From: Vitis vinifera
Lineage: Eukaryota; Streptophyta; Magnoliopsida; Vitales; Vitaceae
NCBI RefSeq assembly: GCF_030704535.1
Contig: NC_081822.1
Coordinates: 1,436,001-1,500,000, forward strand
Length of the DNA: 64,000 nt
Reading direction: 5' to 3'
The notes beneath the pieces were generated by a model, which saw nothing but the letters and a program-made list of their open reading frames with translations, was not told where the DNA came from and searched no databases. Every line of letters begins with the position of its first letter. Position 1 is the stretch's first letter. Shown in pieces: positions 1 to 11,449 of the stretch. Both the position numbers and the translations under genes were made by a program.

Positions 1-211
1 AGAACCACCACTTTTTTTCCATTCCGAGGCAATTTCCCTCCAAAAGCAGAGGAACGGCCAACTTTCTCCGATGTGGGACCGGCTTAGAATCAACAAACTT
101 GGGAGATAAGGTCTGGAAAGTGGAGCATGGAAAGTAGAAAAGCTTAAGCTGACATGACAGCATTTAGTTCACAGAATAAGGGCCATGGATTCTTGAGTCA
201 TAGGCCAACAC

Positions 212-648
212 GAGAATTTAGGGATTGGATGCTTTTAAGGATGAGCACAAGGATGAATGAAAGAGTGATAATTACAATAGATGGGTGATGTTGGTGTCAT
301 GGAAGTCTTCAAAGATTCGATTATTCGACTAAATAGATTAATCTACAGATGGCATGAAGAATAATCAATTTTAAAACAAAGACTTAAATGCAAGCCGCCA
401 TGAGAATTTGGGTGGTGGGGATTGGATTCTGATTATATCGCTTTTAAGGATGAAAATAACACAAGCAAAGGTATTGGTCCTGTCCATAATAAAATGGGCT
501 TGGCAGGAGGATGAATGGAAAAGTGACGATTACAATTGATGGATGATGTCGGTGACTTGTAAATTTTCAAATATTCGATTATTTGACTAAATAGATTAAT
601 TCAAAGATGACATGGAGAATAATCAATTTAAAAACAAAGACTTAAAAT
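212..648. repeat. Imperfect direct duplication, two copies
   Basis: A segment at about 212-388 recurs at about 402-648. Shared blocks, in the same order, include GCTTTTAAGGATGA, a GGATGAATG-type stretch, TTCGATTATT, GACTAAATAGATTAAT and AACAAAGACTTAAA. The second copy carries extra bases in its first half. No terminal inverted repeats or coding potential are evident, so it is either a local tandem duplication or two copies of an unclassified element. Confidence 0.75.
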
Positions 649-961
649 ACAAATTCACAGTTAATAGTATAGATATTATTCATTTGGGACCTAAAGGAGA
701 CCTTACCATTTTAAAACACGTTTACAAGATTAAGAGAAACATATACATATATTGGGTCAAAAAATTTTTTCTTTATCCAATGTGGAACATAATAAAAATA
801 GTTATATATATATAAGAAAATGAAATATACAAAAGGCAGAAAACTTAAGAACATAATAAACATATACTAAGAAAATGAACAAAATGTTGAGAAATTTTAT
901 TTTCCGTATTTGGTTTACTTAGGAAAAATGAATTAAAATAAAAATAGTTAAAATTATTATA

Positions 962-969
<8 letters not shown>

Positions 970-1020
<51 letters not shown>
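970..1020. repeat. AT dinucleotide microsatellite
   Basis: An uninterrupted run of about 25 AT units lies in AT-rich spacer. It is likely to be polymorphic in length. Confidence 0.95.
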
Positions 1021-1023
<3 letters not shown>

Positions 1024-2871
1024 AAATTAAGTGAAATGAATATGAAGAAACATGAAATGTTAATTATTTTTAAATGATTTACTTGAAATTTGTATTTTAT
1101 AACTTTGACTTTTTGTTTTATGGTTTTTTTTTTTCATATGACCATGTGAAAACCCACTTTTCTCAAAGCTTGTTATAAAGTAAATTTTCCACTATCTACT
1201 AAAAGTGTATAAAATATTAATTATTTTTAAATAGATAATTGATATTTGTATTTTATAAAGTTAGGTTCTTATTTTGTTGTTATTTTCATAAGGATGTATA
1301 GAAACATACTTTTCTTTAAGTTTGTGATAAAAGTAAATTTTTTTGAAAAAATAATATAAATTCCTTTTAAAAATATTCAGTAAGTTAGCACCTATCAAGA
1401 AAATATGTGATCATTGATGCGAGAAAAAAAAAGAAGAAAAAAAGGCCCCTAATTCAATGACTAAGGGCTTCCCCTTTTAATCATCTTCAAAGCAAAAGGC
1501 TAAAGCGAGAATGGCTTTTTGCTTTACATCAAAGTGTGTCCCCTGTTTGGTAGAGGAGCAATAGAAGTTTTAGTCTAGTCTTGCTAATACATATGGTAAC
1601 ATAATAAGCAGAAAATAAATCTTTTATGGGCGAAGCAAAATAATTAATAATTAAGGTTATATTTTATGGGGTATTTGGTAAAACTCAATATTTATTGTAT
1701 AATGATTTAAGTTGGTTTTAAGTTAAATTATATATAAGTTATTGACTTAAAATTTATTATTTAATTTTACTTTAAATGTTAAGGTTATTTAAAAAAATTA
1801 ACTTAAATTATAATTAAGACAAAGAAAATCGAGTAACACAGGAAATTATGAAGTAGTAAAGAAAATTATGAAGATAATTAAGACAAATGAATATAAAAGG
1901 GTAACATAAAAATAAATTAATTATTTTTATTTATTACTTAAAGTTATTTTTTATTTTAATTTCTATCATTAAGTTATTTTATTAAATATACTTAATTTAC
2001 TTAACGACTTAATTTAAATTAGAAAAAAAAAACCAAAGTGTTTGAATTTCAATCATTATTATTATTTTTGGATACGACCAAAAAGGTAAATCTGTTTTTG
2101 TAAAACACTTTTTTGACTTTATATAACACAAAGAAGTTTTCGAAGCTATGAAATATTTTTGATAAATATTTTACAAATATTAAACTTTTGAGAATTTATT
2201 GTAAAAATATGTTTTTGGAAAGAATAAATTTAAAGTAATTTTTTATTGTTTTTAATAATCCTTTAAATAATAATTTAAAAATACAAATAATATTTTAACA
2301 ACTTTTGAATTATGTTGTAAAAAACTGATGAAAACTTATCTTAAGCACTGTCTTTTATAATTCTTCAAATCAGTAGGTGAACATCATTAAAAAAACAGGT
2401 TGGAATTTTTACACTGGACACCTAACATTTATATTTTTATTTTTTATTTTTTATTTTAAATAACATTAGTGCCTTAAAACTTAAGCACTACAACTACCAG
2501 GTAGAACACGTAGCACATGATATTCCATAGCATTTTCTAGTATTGAATTGAAATGTCTTGTCTACAACATATAAAAAAAAATTGTGACCAAAATATAACA
2601 TGAAAGCCCATTGGTCTCTGGTTTTTATTAGAAAGGACTAAGGAGTTGCTTTTATTTATGAATTTAAATATAAAACTTACCCCTTGCAGAAAAGGTACGA
2701 AATGGAATGGAGAATCCAACAACTTGCAGAGCCAGCTTAATGGGTTTGTTGATTGTTCTCAACTGAAAATCTCGTAAGACCTTTGGTGGATTACTGTAGA
2801 CTGTCCATCACCGGAGAAGAATGTACGGTCGAGATTTGTAGAACAGAAGCTTCTGGTACCGGGAATCAACG

Positions 2872-5800
2872 ATGGGGAATGGTTCAAGCGAAGAGGAGTT
2901 TGATGAACGAAGCGAGCGGCTCGAGAGTTACAGTCTGAGCGCGGATGTGAGCGAGTGTGAGAGTTTGAGTGGCTTTTCGTGTGACGGTGACGGTTACGGA
3001 GGAGGGGCTGTTTCTTCTCTGAACTACTCGCCGCTCGTCCGACCGGAGGTTGCAGTGAATTCCAGTTTCAGAGCGCCACCTCCGTTAACTTCGCCGGTTT
3101 TTGGTGGTGGACATGTGGTGATTCCGCCACGGAAGCCGGAGAAAGAGTTGTCCGGTTCGTTTTGTATATTTGAATCTCTTTCTTTTGGTATTTTCTTGGC
3201 TGAATTGTGAACCTTAACTTCCATGTTTTTGTCGTAAAATTCACGTTCGTCTTTGCTGGATTTAAGTTACGGATGTTGATGTTGCGATCTGTATTTCTAG
3301 CGCTCTTTGATTGCTCAGAAAATGCAGGGAGAGAAAAGAAAAGGAAAGAAAGTTCAGTGTTTTGTTTTACATCCTCGATTCCACATACACTCAAAAAAAA
3401 AAATTCGAAGTTTTGATTTCTTTTATTTCCATACGTTTGTTTAGTTTTTAGGAAAACAAAAACCTCAGGCCTAATTGACAACCACAGCACAAGACTTATT
3501 TGAGTTAATATTTGGATATCTCTTCACCAAAACATAGGAAGTTCCGAATTTTCTTGTAGTTATTTATTTATTTATTTTCTACCAGTTTCTAAACAGCCAA
3601 ATAGAGCAAATTTCAGTGTTGTTGAGCTTTTAGATTTATTTCAATTTTCAGAAGTTGAATTAATAAAGGAGCGGTTTGCAAAGCTTCTGCTTGGGGAAGA
3701 TATGTCAGGCGGAGGGAAAGGAATTTCTACTGCACTTGCCATCTCCAATGCCATCACAAATCTTTCTGGTTTGTTTTTGTTTTCAAAAACATCTTTTCGC
3801 TTTATTTACTCTGAACTTTTAAAGTCTCTGGTTTTGTATCTGCATTGGTTTAAGGGGTGAATGTTTCAGCTACTGTATTTGGGGAGCTATGGAAGTTGGA
3901 GCCATTGGCGCCAGAGAAGAAGTTGATGTGGCACCGAGAGATGGAATGGCTTTTATGTGTGAGTGATTCCATCGTCGAGCTCATTCCATCAGTGCAAGAA
4001 TTCCCAGGTGGTGAGGGAACCTTTGAGGTTATGGTGACTCGGCCACGCTCTGATCTCTATATTAACCTTCCAGCACTTAAGAAAGTCGATGCAATGCTGC
4101 TTGGCATGCTAGATGATTTCTCTGATTCTGAATTCTATTATGTCGATCGTGGGGTAATTGTTTCTGGTGCTGATAATTGTGAAAGGCATTCTCTGTCTTC
4201 GCCATCAGGTAGGTCTTCAATTAGGCAGGAAGAGAAGTGGTGGCTCCCATTCCCTAGGGTCCCGCCAAATGGTTTGTCAGAAAGTGTAACAAATAGATTG
4301 CAGCAGTGCAAGGAATGGACGAATCAGATCCTCAAGGCGGCCATGGCAATTAATAGCAGTGTGCTGGCGGAGATGGAAATCCCAGATGTTTATTTGGACA
4401 GCCTGCCCAAGGTATGGACCTCTGCTTTGTTATTAAAATTTCCATGTTAGATGAGTCTGATGTGAGTTGTGTTGTGTTCTTTTGTTCTTAGACTTCAACC
4501 CAGGTAGTGGGCCCTCGCCAGGAGGTTTAAAGGCCATGACACTAAGAATTAGTCAAAAAATGTGTTATATGTAACTGGAAACCACATCCTGCAGAGAACA
4601 CAGGATTTCTTGAGGAAATTAATTAAAAACCTTGGATCTAAATTTACCATAAATTTCTTATTCCAAGCTGTTACATTCAGGAGAACCTCTGAGAATATAG
4701 GCTAGAACAAAAACCATAACTGGAGCTCTGGAGGCTCTTGAATGTGCACATAGGGAAGCAAGAGTCTCTAGTAACTGCTTCTCAACCAATCAATTGAATG
4801 TCATGTAAACCAAGGTGTAATAGCAAGAAATTTTCATAAAACTTTAAATCAATAAAACTAAGTGAATGTTTGATGTTTGATTGGTGTTTTTGAACAGTCT
4901 ACCACTGCAAGTTGCAAAAGCTCAGATCGTAGCACAGACTAGGTTTAACCCTGTCATTTGGTATTTCTATCAGAACTTTTGTGACCATTTTCTTAGAACC
5001 TCAGGCATTGGATTCGTACAATGGTTAAGATGATTCGTTATATGCCTTTTTCTTTTCAGCAAAAGCACTTATTTACACAAATTTAGAGCTCATTTGGTAG
5101 TAATTCTAGGAAGCGCTTCTAATGTTTTTAATACTTGAAATTTTTTATCATTCAAGTGTTAGAAATGCTAGAAACACTTTCTAGAATCACTCCCAAACGC
5201 ACTCTTATTCATTAGCTGTCTTTGAGATTTATTGAGTTGCTTGATAAAGATAGCATCAGTGCATGCATTCCATTCTTTTCCTCTCTTTTTTTCTATTATT
5301 TCTGTCATGATCTAAGATTCCATTGTTTCTATTATTCTTTTCAGAGTGGAAAAGCTTGCTTAGGTGAAACCATCTATCGTTCTATAACAGCTCGTCAATT
5401 CTCCCCAGAATGTCTTCTTGATTATCTAGATCTCTCGTCAGAGTACACCACTCTGGAGATAGCTAATAGAATAGAGGCTGCTATTCACATTTGGAGGCAG
5501 AAGTACTTGAAAAGGCATACAAATCGTACAAAGGCTGGGAGATCATCATGGGGTGGCAAGGTCAAGGTCCTTGTTGGTTATATGGAAAAGAATAAGCTTC
5601 TAGCTCAACGGGCTGAAACAATCTTGCAGAACTTAAGGCTCCGGTTCCCTGGCCTCCCACAAACTGCTTTGGATATGGCCAAGATTCAATACAACAAGGT
5701 ATATTCCCTGATCATCTATTTTTATTCCAGCAATGTAGTACATCTGCTTTTCCTTCCTCAAAATCCCAAATCATTAGAACTCCATTTAATTTGAGAATGA

Positions 5801-7029
5801 GTATAGGAAACCAGAATGGCAATACCGATGCCTTTTGAATTTTGATAACCACATTCCTTTTAATGGGTGAGAATCCTTTTAGGCTCTGTTTGGATCTTAT
5901 AAACAATCTCAAATTATCTCGTTTGATGAAAAATACAAATGAAAATGAAATAGACAACGAAAATTGTTTGAAATTATATACATTTTCAAGTTCATCGTAT
6001 CTTTCCAAAAATTAAATTAAATTAAAGAAAGAACTGGGGAAGAGGTATTAATTTTAAATTTATTTTTAAATTTTCCTTCCCCTTCCCTTGCACTTTCTGA
6101 TATTCAAAAGAAGACTTAATAAATCAGTAAACTTAGATGAGGGGCTGCATTTTCGGCGTCTCTTTTATTTTGCTTTGTCTCTCCTTTTGATGAGTATCGA
6201 ATTTAGTGAACTTTGAATAGGTAAAACAATGTAGTCTGGGCAAAAATAATAGGATTTTGGGATGAGTCTTTCATTTGTTTGTTTCTTTGCAGCTCTTTTT
6301 ATCTTTCCCACCCAAATCACAGTATATAGGAATAGGAGTTTTAACTAGAGAAAGTTTTAAGGTAGAAAGAAATACATAAATTTGAATTCCAGAAGATTGG
6401 TCCCCAGAACTGCCGTTAACATCTTAAATCATTTAGGAAAGGGAAAAGGCCTTCTAAGGTTGCGAAATAGACCTGTTGCCCAAGATCAATAACCATTTAG
6501 ACATGCCACAGGATATTGAATAGTTATGCATTAAGTCTATAGCGTCATGATGCACCAACTCGCGACCTTATCACTTGCAATTTTTGTCTCACACTTCGAA
6601 ACACAAACCATCTTAGACTGCTGAGAGCCAGGACAAAGTCTCTTCCAGCCAGCCTTGCTTCATCCATTTCATTATGAACTGATGAAAATGGCTATGAAAG
6701 TGAAAGCGAATCCCTTGTTGTTGCAGGATGTGGGGCAATCAATCCTCGAGAGCTACTCCAGGGTGATGGAAAGCTTAGCCTTCAACATAATGGCGAGAAT
6801 AGATGATCTTCTATACATAGATGATGCCACAAAATTTCGTGCAGTAGCAGAGCCCATTTCTCTGTTCAAGCAGGATGGATATGGTGATGGTTGTCCCCTA
6901 CGAAGGCAGATTTTACCTAGCCCCTTCTCTATCCAAAACACTTCCTATGTCTCTCAAATTGCTGCACCGGCATCTTATTCCTCTGCTATCAAGGAGAACA
7001 GAGATGGGAACCCAATTGATAGGAATTAA
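2872..7029 (+). CDS. Rop guanine nucleotide exchange factor (PRONE domain), five exons
   Basis: RopGEFs catalyse GDP/GTP exchange on plant Rho (ROP) GTPases at the plasma membrane, usually under receptor-like kinases, in polar growth. Exons read as 2872-3154, 3652-3768, 3870-4411, 5345-5698 and 6727-7029. All junctions are GT/AG and the phases join to give 532 aa. The PRONE domain runs from about residue 95, starting [18 protein letters not shown], then [39 protein letters not shown] and [12 protein letters not shown], and ends near [11 protein letters not shown]. The acidic, serine/glycine-rich N-terminus and the C-terminal tail of roughly 75 residues are variable, as in the family. An alternative acceptor for exon 3 (3855) would add five residues; 3870 fits the family better. 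The third intron contains a fold-back MITE. Which of the Arabidopsis RopGEFs is orthologous cannot be said from sequence reading alone. Confidence 0.93.
5086..5204. mobile_element. Fold-back MITE in RopGEF intron 3
   Basis: The stretch is nearly palindromic. A left arm of about 54 bases, with TTTGGTAGTAATTCTAG near its start and AATACTTGAA at its end, is the reverse complement, with mismatches, of the right arm, which starts TTCAAGTGTTAGAAATG and ends near TCCCAAACGCACTC. The loop is only about ten bases. There is no coding capacity. Related copies occur at 61857-62213. Class is uncertain; a non-autonomous DNA transposon is most likely. Confidence 0.8.
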
Positions 7030-8589
7030 CAGGATCAGTGCTCTCAAGGCCATGCATGGATTGAGCTGAAGGTGGAGTTCTCAAGCCTCAGGGTGAATTC
7101 ATTTGTATCCAAAGTTGGTGAATTATCAAGGACTACTCTCCATTTCCTGCCCTGTTACTGGAGCCAAAATAATTTTGTACTCAAATGCCTCAACAATATT
7201 CATTCGTGATCCAATTTAAAGGACTCCATTAAACCGGAGAGTGTTTATGTAATATAGGACTCATGCTTGCAAATTGTCAGGGCTAACATGGAACATTGAA
7301 CTATAGGGATGACAGAAGTGTAATAGCCCAAATGAGCTCGATATGTATTGTTGGGTGATGGTTATCTATCAGTTTAAGCTTTTAGCTCAATTGGTAGCTT
7401 AATATGATGTGTCCGTATACTTTTCTCTATTTATTTAGCAGCTGCATGCAAGCCCAAAGAAGGCTGCCCATGAGGCCCAAATAACCAAAAGGGCATTCTT
7501 CCTCTCCACCTTCTAGCTTGATATCATGAAAATGTATTTGTTAAAAATTGATAAAGATGAAGCTTGAGGATGTGAACAAAGCTTTTGATTTACTGATGAA
7601 AGGAAAGAGTATCTGAAGTGTGATGTGGATGTGATATGGATGAAGAAATAAGTAATAAGAACATGAAACTTGTTCCCTTCCTTGACAACTCTTGTTTCAT
7701 GTCCATTGAAAAGGATATTTGGCAAATGAAGAAACTCAATGTGGGTGTCATAATCAAATCCCTCATCATCGTGATTTCCATAAGTCTCCTCCCATCCTTG
7801 TAAATGCTAAAATGTTTTGTTTGAAAAGTGTTTGTAAAAATAAGGGTTAAACATATTTTATCCTTTCAACTTTTAGCATGTTCTACACTTTGTCTCTTGA
7901 ACTTACTAAAGACCAATAATTTGACTTTAATTACAAACTCTATAAAATTATAAAAAATATCATTTTTTTTTTCGTACTTTGATTTCAACTTTAAATTAGC
8001 AACTTCAAATGGAATTTCTTAAACGTCTTCAAAATATGATAGTTGTTAATTTTGATTTTTGATTTTAAACGAATGTTTGTATTACTATTTTTAATTTTTA
8101 TGTGTTGTTGTAAAATCTAGCAGCTTTGAACTTAGACAATAATTATTTTTTTATCGTATTTCAGCTTTATTTCTTCACTCACGAACTTATCATTGATTTT
8201 TTAATAAGTTTAGGGGCAAAATGTAAAACATGTCAACAGTTGATGGGGTAAAGCGTATTTAACCCTAAAAATAATTGTGATGTATAAAAGTTTGTAGAGA
8301 AATTTAAAATATTTTGATCTTATTTTCTATATTTAAAAAATAATAATTTTTAGTTGTACTTTATTTTTAATCATTCTCATGTGTGTATATAATTATATTA
8401 TTTTTTTAAACGCTAGTTAAAAAATATTCCACTTAAACAAATCAACTAGATAAGATAAGCAACCATGTCCTGTGTGTGCCTGGTTTGGTTAATAATGACG
8501 ACCTATTATTAGATGAGAGGAATTACTCTTGAGGAAATTAAATTGGATCAATATGGTGAAATTATGAAAAAGGAATAAGAAATTTTCCG

Positions 8590-8760
8590 GATCAACCCTC
8601 TTAAGGCCTTGGTGGATTCAGTTCTTAGCTTGTTCCACCAAATGCAGCTGAAGGGGGAGTTCTCAGCTTCAGGGTGAATTGATTTGCATCCAAGGTCACT
8701 GAGCTACCAATTCTCATGCCCAAAGATGGCTGCACCCGAGGCCCGCCCAAACAGGAATGG
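8590..8760 (+). repeat. Decayed duplicate of the RopGEF 3' end and 3' flank
   Basis: This stretch matches 7030-7130 and then 7440-7495. Shared words in order are GGATCA, CTCAAGGCC (CTTAAGGCC here), GCTGAAGG.GGAGTTCTCA, TCAGGGTGAATT.ATTTG.ATCCAA, then GCCCAAAGA.GGCTGC and GAGGCCC. The roughly 300 bases between the two source blocks are missing. It carries none of the conserved PRONE sequence, so it looks like the tail of a lost tandem gene copy or a local duplication of the 3' flank. Confidence 0.7.
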
Positions 8761-9870
8761 CAGGGACAAATTCTTTCGGGTACTCACCTCATTTAATTCT
8801 TTTAATGAGATAGGGATGAAAATTAATTTGAATAAATGGGGTAGGATTGGGATGGGGTGACTCACCCCAAACCCGCCCTGTTTCCATTCTTAGTCTTTGT
8901 TAAAAATGAGGTCTTCCATGAACATGATATGGAGTTTGAATTCATTTCCATTCAAAAAAGTTGGTCATATTGGACTTGACGTATTTGTTAGAAATGAGGG
9001 CATTGTTTAATAATTCCACGGAACATGACCTCATGGAGTTTGAATTCTCTAAAGGGCTTGTTTGGATTTTTCATAATAACAATTTTCTTAATTGTTTGGC
9101 TCTATCAAAGTACTACTGCTACACTACATGCCCAAAATATGCTGAGACTTTCTTGGGCTTAACCAAGCCCAAGCTCCGAAATTCCATTTTGGCCCAGTTC
9201 CTTCCTGGGCCTTTGACTTTTTAGTTTTTACTGAAAGTGAAACCCTAAAAAATTATACCCACGTCCCTCATCAAAACCCATGCACTCAAACACATCCACG
9301 TTAGGGTTACTTTTTTGGGACGGGGGTTGGAGGTGAAGCATCACGTTTTGGATAGAAGTTAAAACAAAGAATGATTCAACTGCGTGGTTTTAATTTATTA
9401 ATAAAAATTATTCTCAGCAAACCAGAATGTGGGGCTTAGTCTGAGAAGTAATTATTAAAACTTTGATAATAATAAAAACCAGAATGTGGGTGATCAATAA
9501 TTCTCCTTCTGCGACTCCGTATGACTCTATCCCTTTGACTAAATTCAAAACACACACAAGCAAGGAAGCTGCGGTGGCTCAAAAATCTTTAAATGAGAAA
9601 GGAGCCACCAATCGCGTGGGGCACACGGAGCATCTAGATGGTGACAGCTGGACGACTAGTTCTGGAGTAGATCAGTGGTAACTATGATGAGGGCGTTGAA
9701 GTCTTAAAAATCCGACTCAGCTGTAAATTGGATTATTGTACAACAGTCTAAATTGAAGGACTACCTTCCACAACGTGATAAGATCGCCCTATCATTCATT
9801 AGAAGGGGTTTTTCTTTTCTTTTTTTTTTATTATTTAAAAAAAATATTAAAAGTATTGGTATTTATATTC

Positions 9871-10245
9871 TAAGTCTTTTCGTTTATATTTTTAATTATT
9901 ATAAACATATTTTTAATTTTTTAATTTTTGGTATTAAGTTTGAAAATAAAAAATAAAAAATAAAAACAACCGACAAAATATAATTTCAAATTTCAAATTA
10001 AAATTAGCAACCATAAAAGCATTTTAGAAAAAATGATAAATTAATTTTATTAATATTTAAGTCTTTTCGTTTAAATTTTTAATTATTATAAACATATTTT
10101 TAATTTTTTAATTTTTGGTATTAAGTTTGAAAATAAAAAATAAAAAATAAAAACAACCGACAAAATATAATTTCAAATTTCAAATTATAATTTCAAATTT
10201 AGAAAAAATGATAAATTAATTTTATTAATATTCAATTTTTGGGGA
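9871..10245. repeat. 187-bp tandem duplication, two copies
   Basis: The block starting TAAGTCTTTTCGTTTA at 9871 recurs at 10058, giving a 187-base period. Copies share long blocks including TTTTAATTTTTGGTATTAAG, AACAACCGACAAAATATAAT and AAAAAATGATAAATTAATTT. Near-identity implies a recent event. The second copy differs mainly by a short internal deletion and the repeated TTTCAAAT block. There is no coding potential. Confidence 0.9.
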
Positions 10246-11355
10246 ACATTGAAGGATAATAATTTAATTGATATTTTATTTAATTATTTAGTTATATATT
10301 AAATAACACTAAATTTTCACTCAAATGATAAAATTATAATAAATGAAAATATACATGTGGACTTATATCAGGCTGACATGGGCGTTACGTTTCTTAAAAA
10401 TGTGATGGAACGCGACCTCACGCGCTGCAAAGGAGCGTGGGGAGGGTATTACCATCATTAAATATTGATGTCAGGCTTCAATCATGAGCCTACGTATAAG
10501 GGCTCAGGAGTATAGGAACGTATACTGTAAATAATAAAATAATAATTAATTACCATACATGGAAAAAAATAATAATAATTAATAACTGACATTGACAAAA
10601 ATAAAAAAATAAAAAAAAATGGTGGCAGGCATGCATGAAGAAGATGAAGCCATGAACATTAAAAACTCTTCAGAGAAACTGATGATCAGACCAAATATTA
10701 CACAAAAATACAATCAATACAAGGGAGGTTTTTCCAAAGCGAAACTGGAGCCTCCGGTTTCAGAGGAAGAACAGTCTCTTCTTTCATTAATTTCCGCCTC
10801 TTTTGTGGCTGTGAGATGTAGAAAAAGGCTTGATGGCATCTGGGTTTGCCCTGATCGTGAACCCTTCATGGCTTGGCTTGAAAGAGGCAAAGAGGAGGAG
10901 TTGATGAAACCCCTGCAACACAAGAGAAAAAGAGTGTAACATCAGACTGAGAAAAACCATAATATGACAGAATCAGAAAACTAGGGTTTCTCAGAAGTTT
11001 GAAGTCAGTCTCATATACACGGAAATTGCAGTACAAGATGAGAATCAGAGCCTGCAAAAGATGGATCAAAGAAGAAAAGTGGCAAGGAGAATAACCCTTT
11101 TTCATTATTAATGGTTTCTCTCTTTTTTTGCAAAAGAGAGAACCACTGAAGTTGTGGATGATGAAAGAGGCCAGATATAAAAAATAAATAAATAACTGAA
11201 ACTGGCAGTGTATATGATGCATCATAAGAGAAAACAAGCAAAAAGGAGATGGGGTTGTGTGTATGGGGTTTTCACCTTGATGCTCTAGAGTGGAAGAGCG
11301 AGAGAGATTGGACATGGTGTTGGGGGGTATCACGAGGGTTTTACAAAGAGAGTCC

Positions 11356-11449
11356 AACAGAGCTTGGTTGGCAGTATGCCCACCTCCACAGAGAGAAAAG
11401 AGAGATTTTCAAGAGATGGGAGGTGGACAGAATGCCAATAAACTCTGTG
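11356..11449 (-). ncRNA. MIR394: MIR394 precursor hairpin
   Basis: On the minus strand the 5' arm carries the complete 20-nt plant miR394, and about 31 bases downstream the 3' arm carries a miR394*-like AGGTGGGCATACTGCCAACC. The arms pair across the 20-nt duplex with three internal mismatches, and pairing extends outward (CAGAGCTT against AAACTCTG) to a stem of about 94 bases with a CT-rich loop. miR394 is known to guide cleavage of the F-box gene LCR and to act in shoot meristem and leaf development. The GA/CT-rich sequence to the right (11.5-11.7 kb) is upstream on this strand, and a weak TATA-like TTAAATAG lies near 11614-11621. No protein function is implied for the small frames across the hairpin. 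Confidence 0.93.
11419..11438 (-). ncRNA. miR394: Mature miR394
   Basis: The reverse complement of these 20 bases is TTGGCATTCTGTCCACCTCC, identical to the conserved plant miR394 as I recall it. It begins with T(U), typical of AGO1-loaded miRNAs. The paired star region is about 11368-11387. Confidence 0.93.

Larger units (their letters stand above)
1..2871. other. AT-rich intergenic region upstream of RopGEF
   Basis: No convincing gene is seen. The left part holds an imperfect direct duplication and an AT microsatellite, described separately. The remainder is AT-rich with A/T runs. The short open frames here are low-complexity and resemble no family I know. The last few hundred bases before 2872 presumably contain the RopGEF promoter and 5' leader, but I could not pick a TATA box with confidence. 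Confidence 0.6.
7030..10618. other. Intergenic region downstream of RopGEF
   Basis: The first few hundred bases are RopGEF 3' UTR and flank. The rest is AT-rich spacer with no supportable gene. It contains a decayed duplicate of the RopGEF 3' end and a 187-bp tandem duplication, listed separately. Open frames such as those near 8.96 and 9.46 kb look random. Confidence 0.55.

Noticed and set aside
69-81. TCCGATGTGGGAC, the reverse complement of a USE-like motif, at the window start
   Set aside because: No TATA box at Pol II or Pol III spacing follows on the minus strand and no snRNA is recognisable. It may be the edge of an LTR, but too little is visible.
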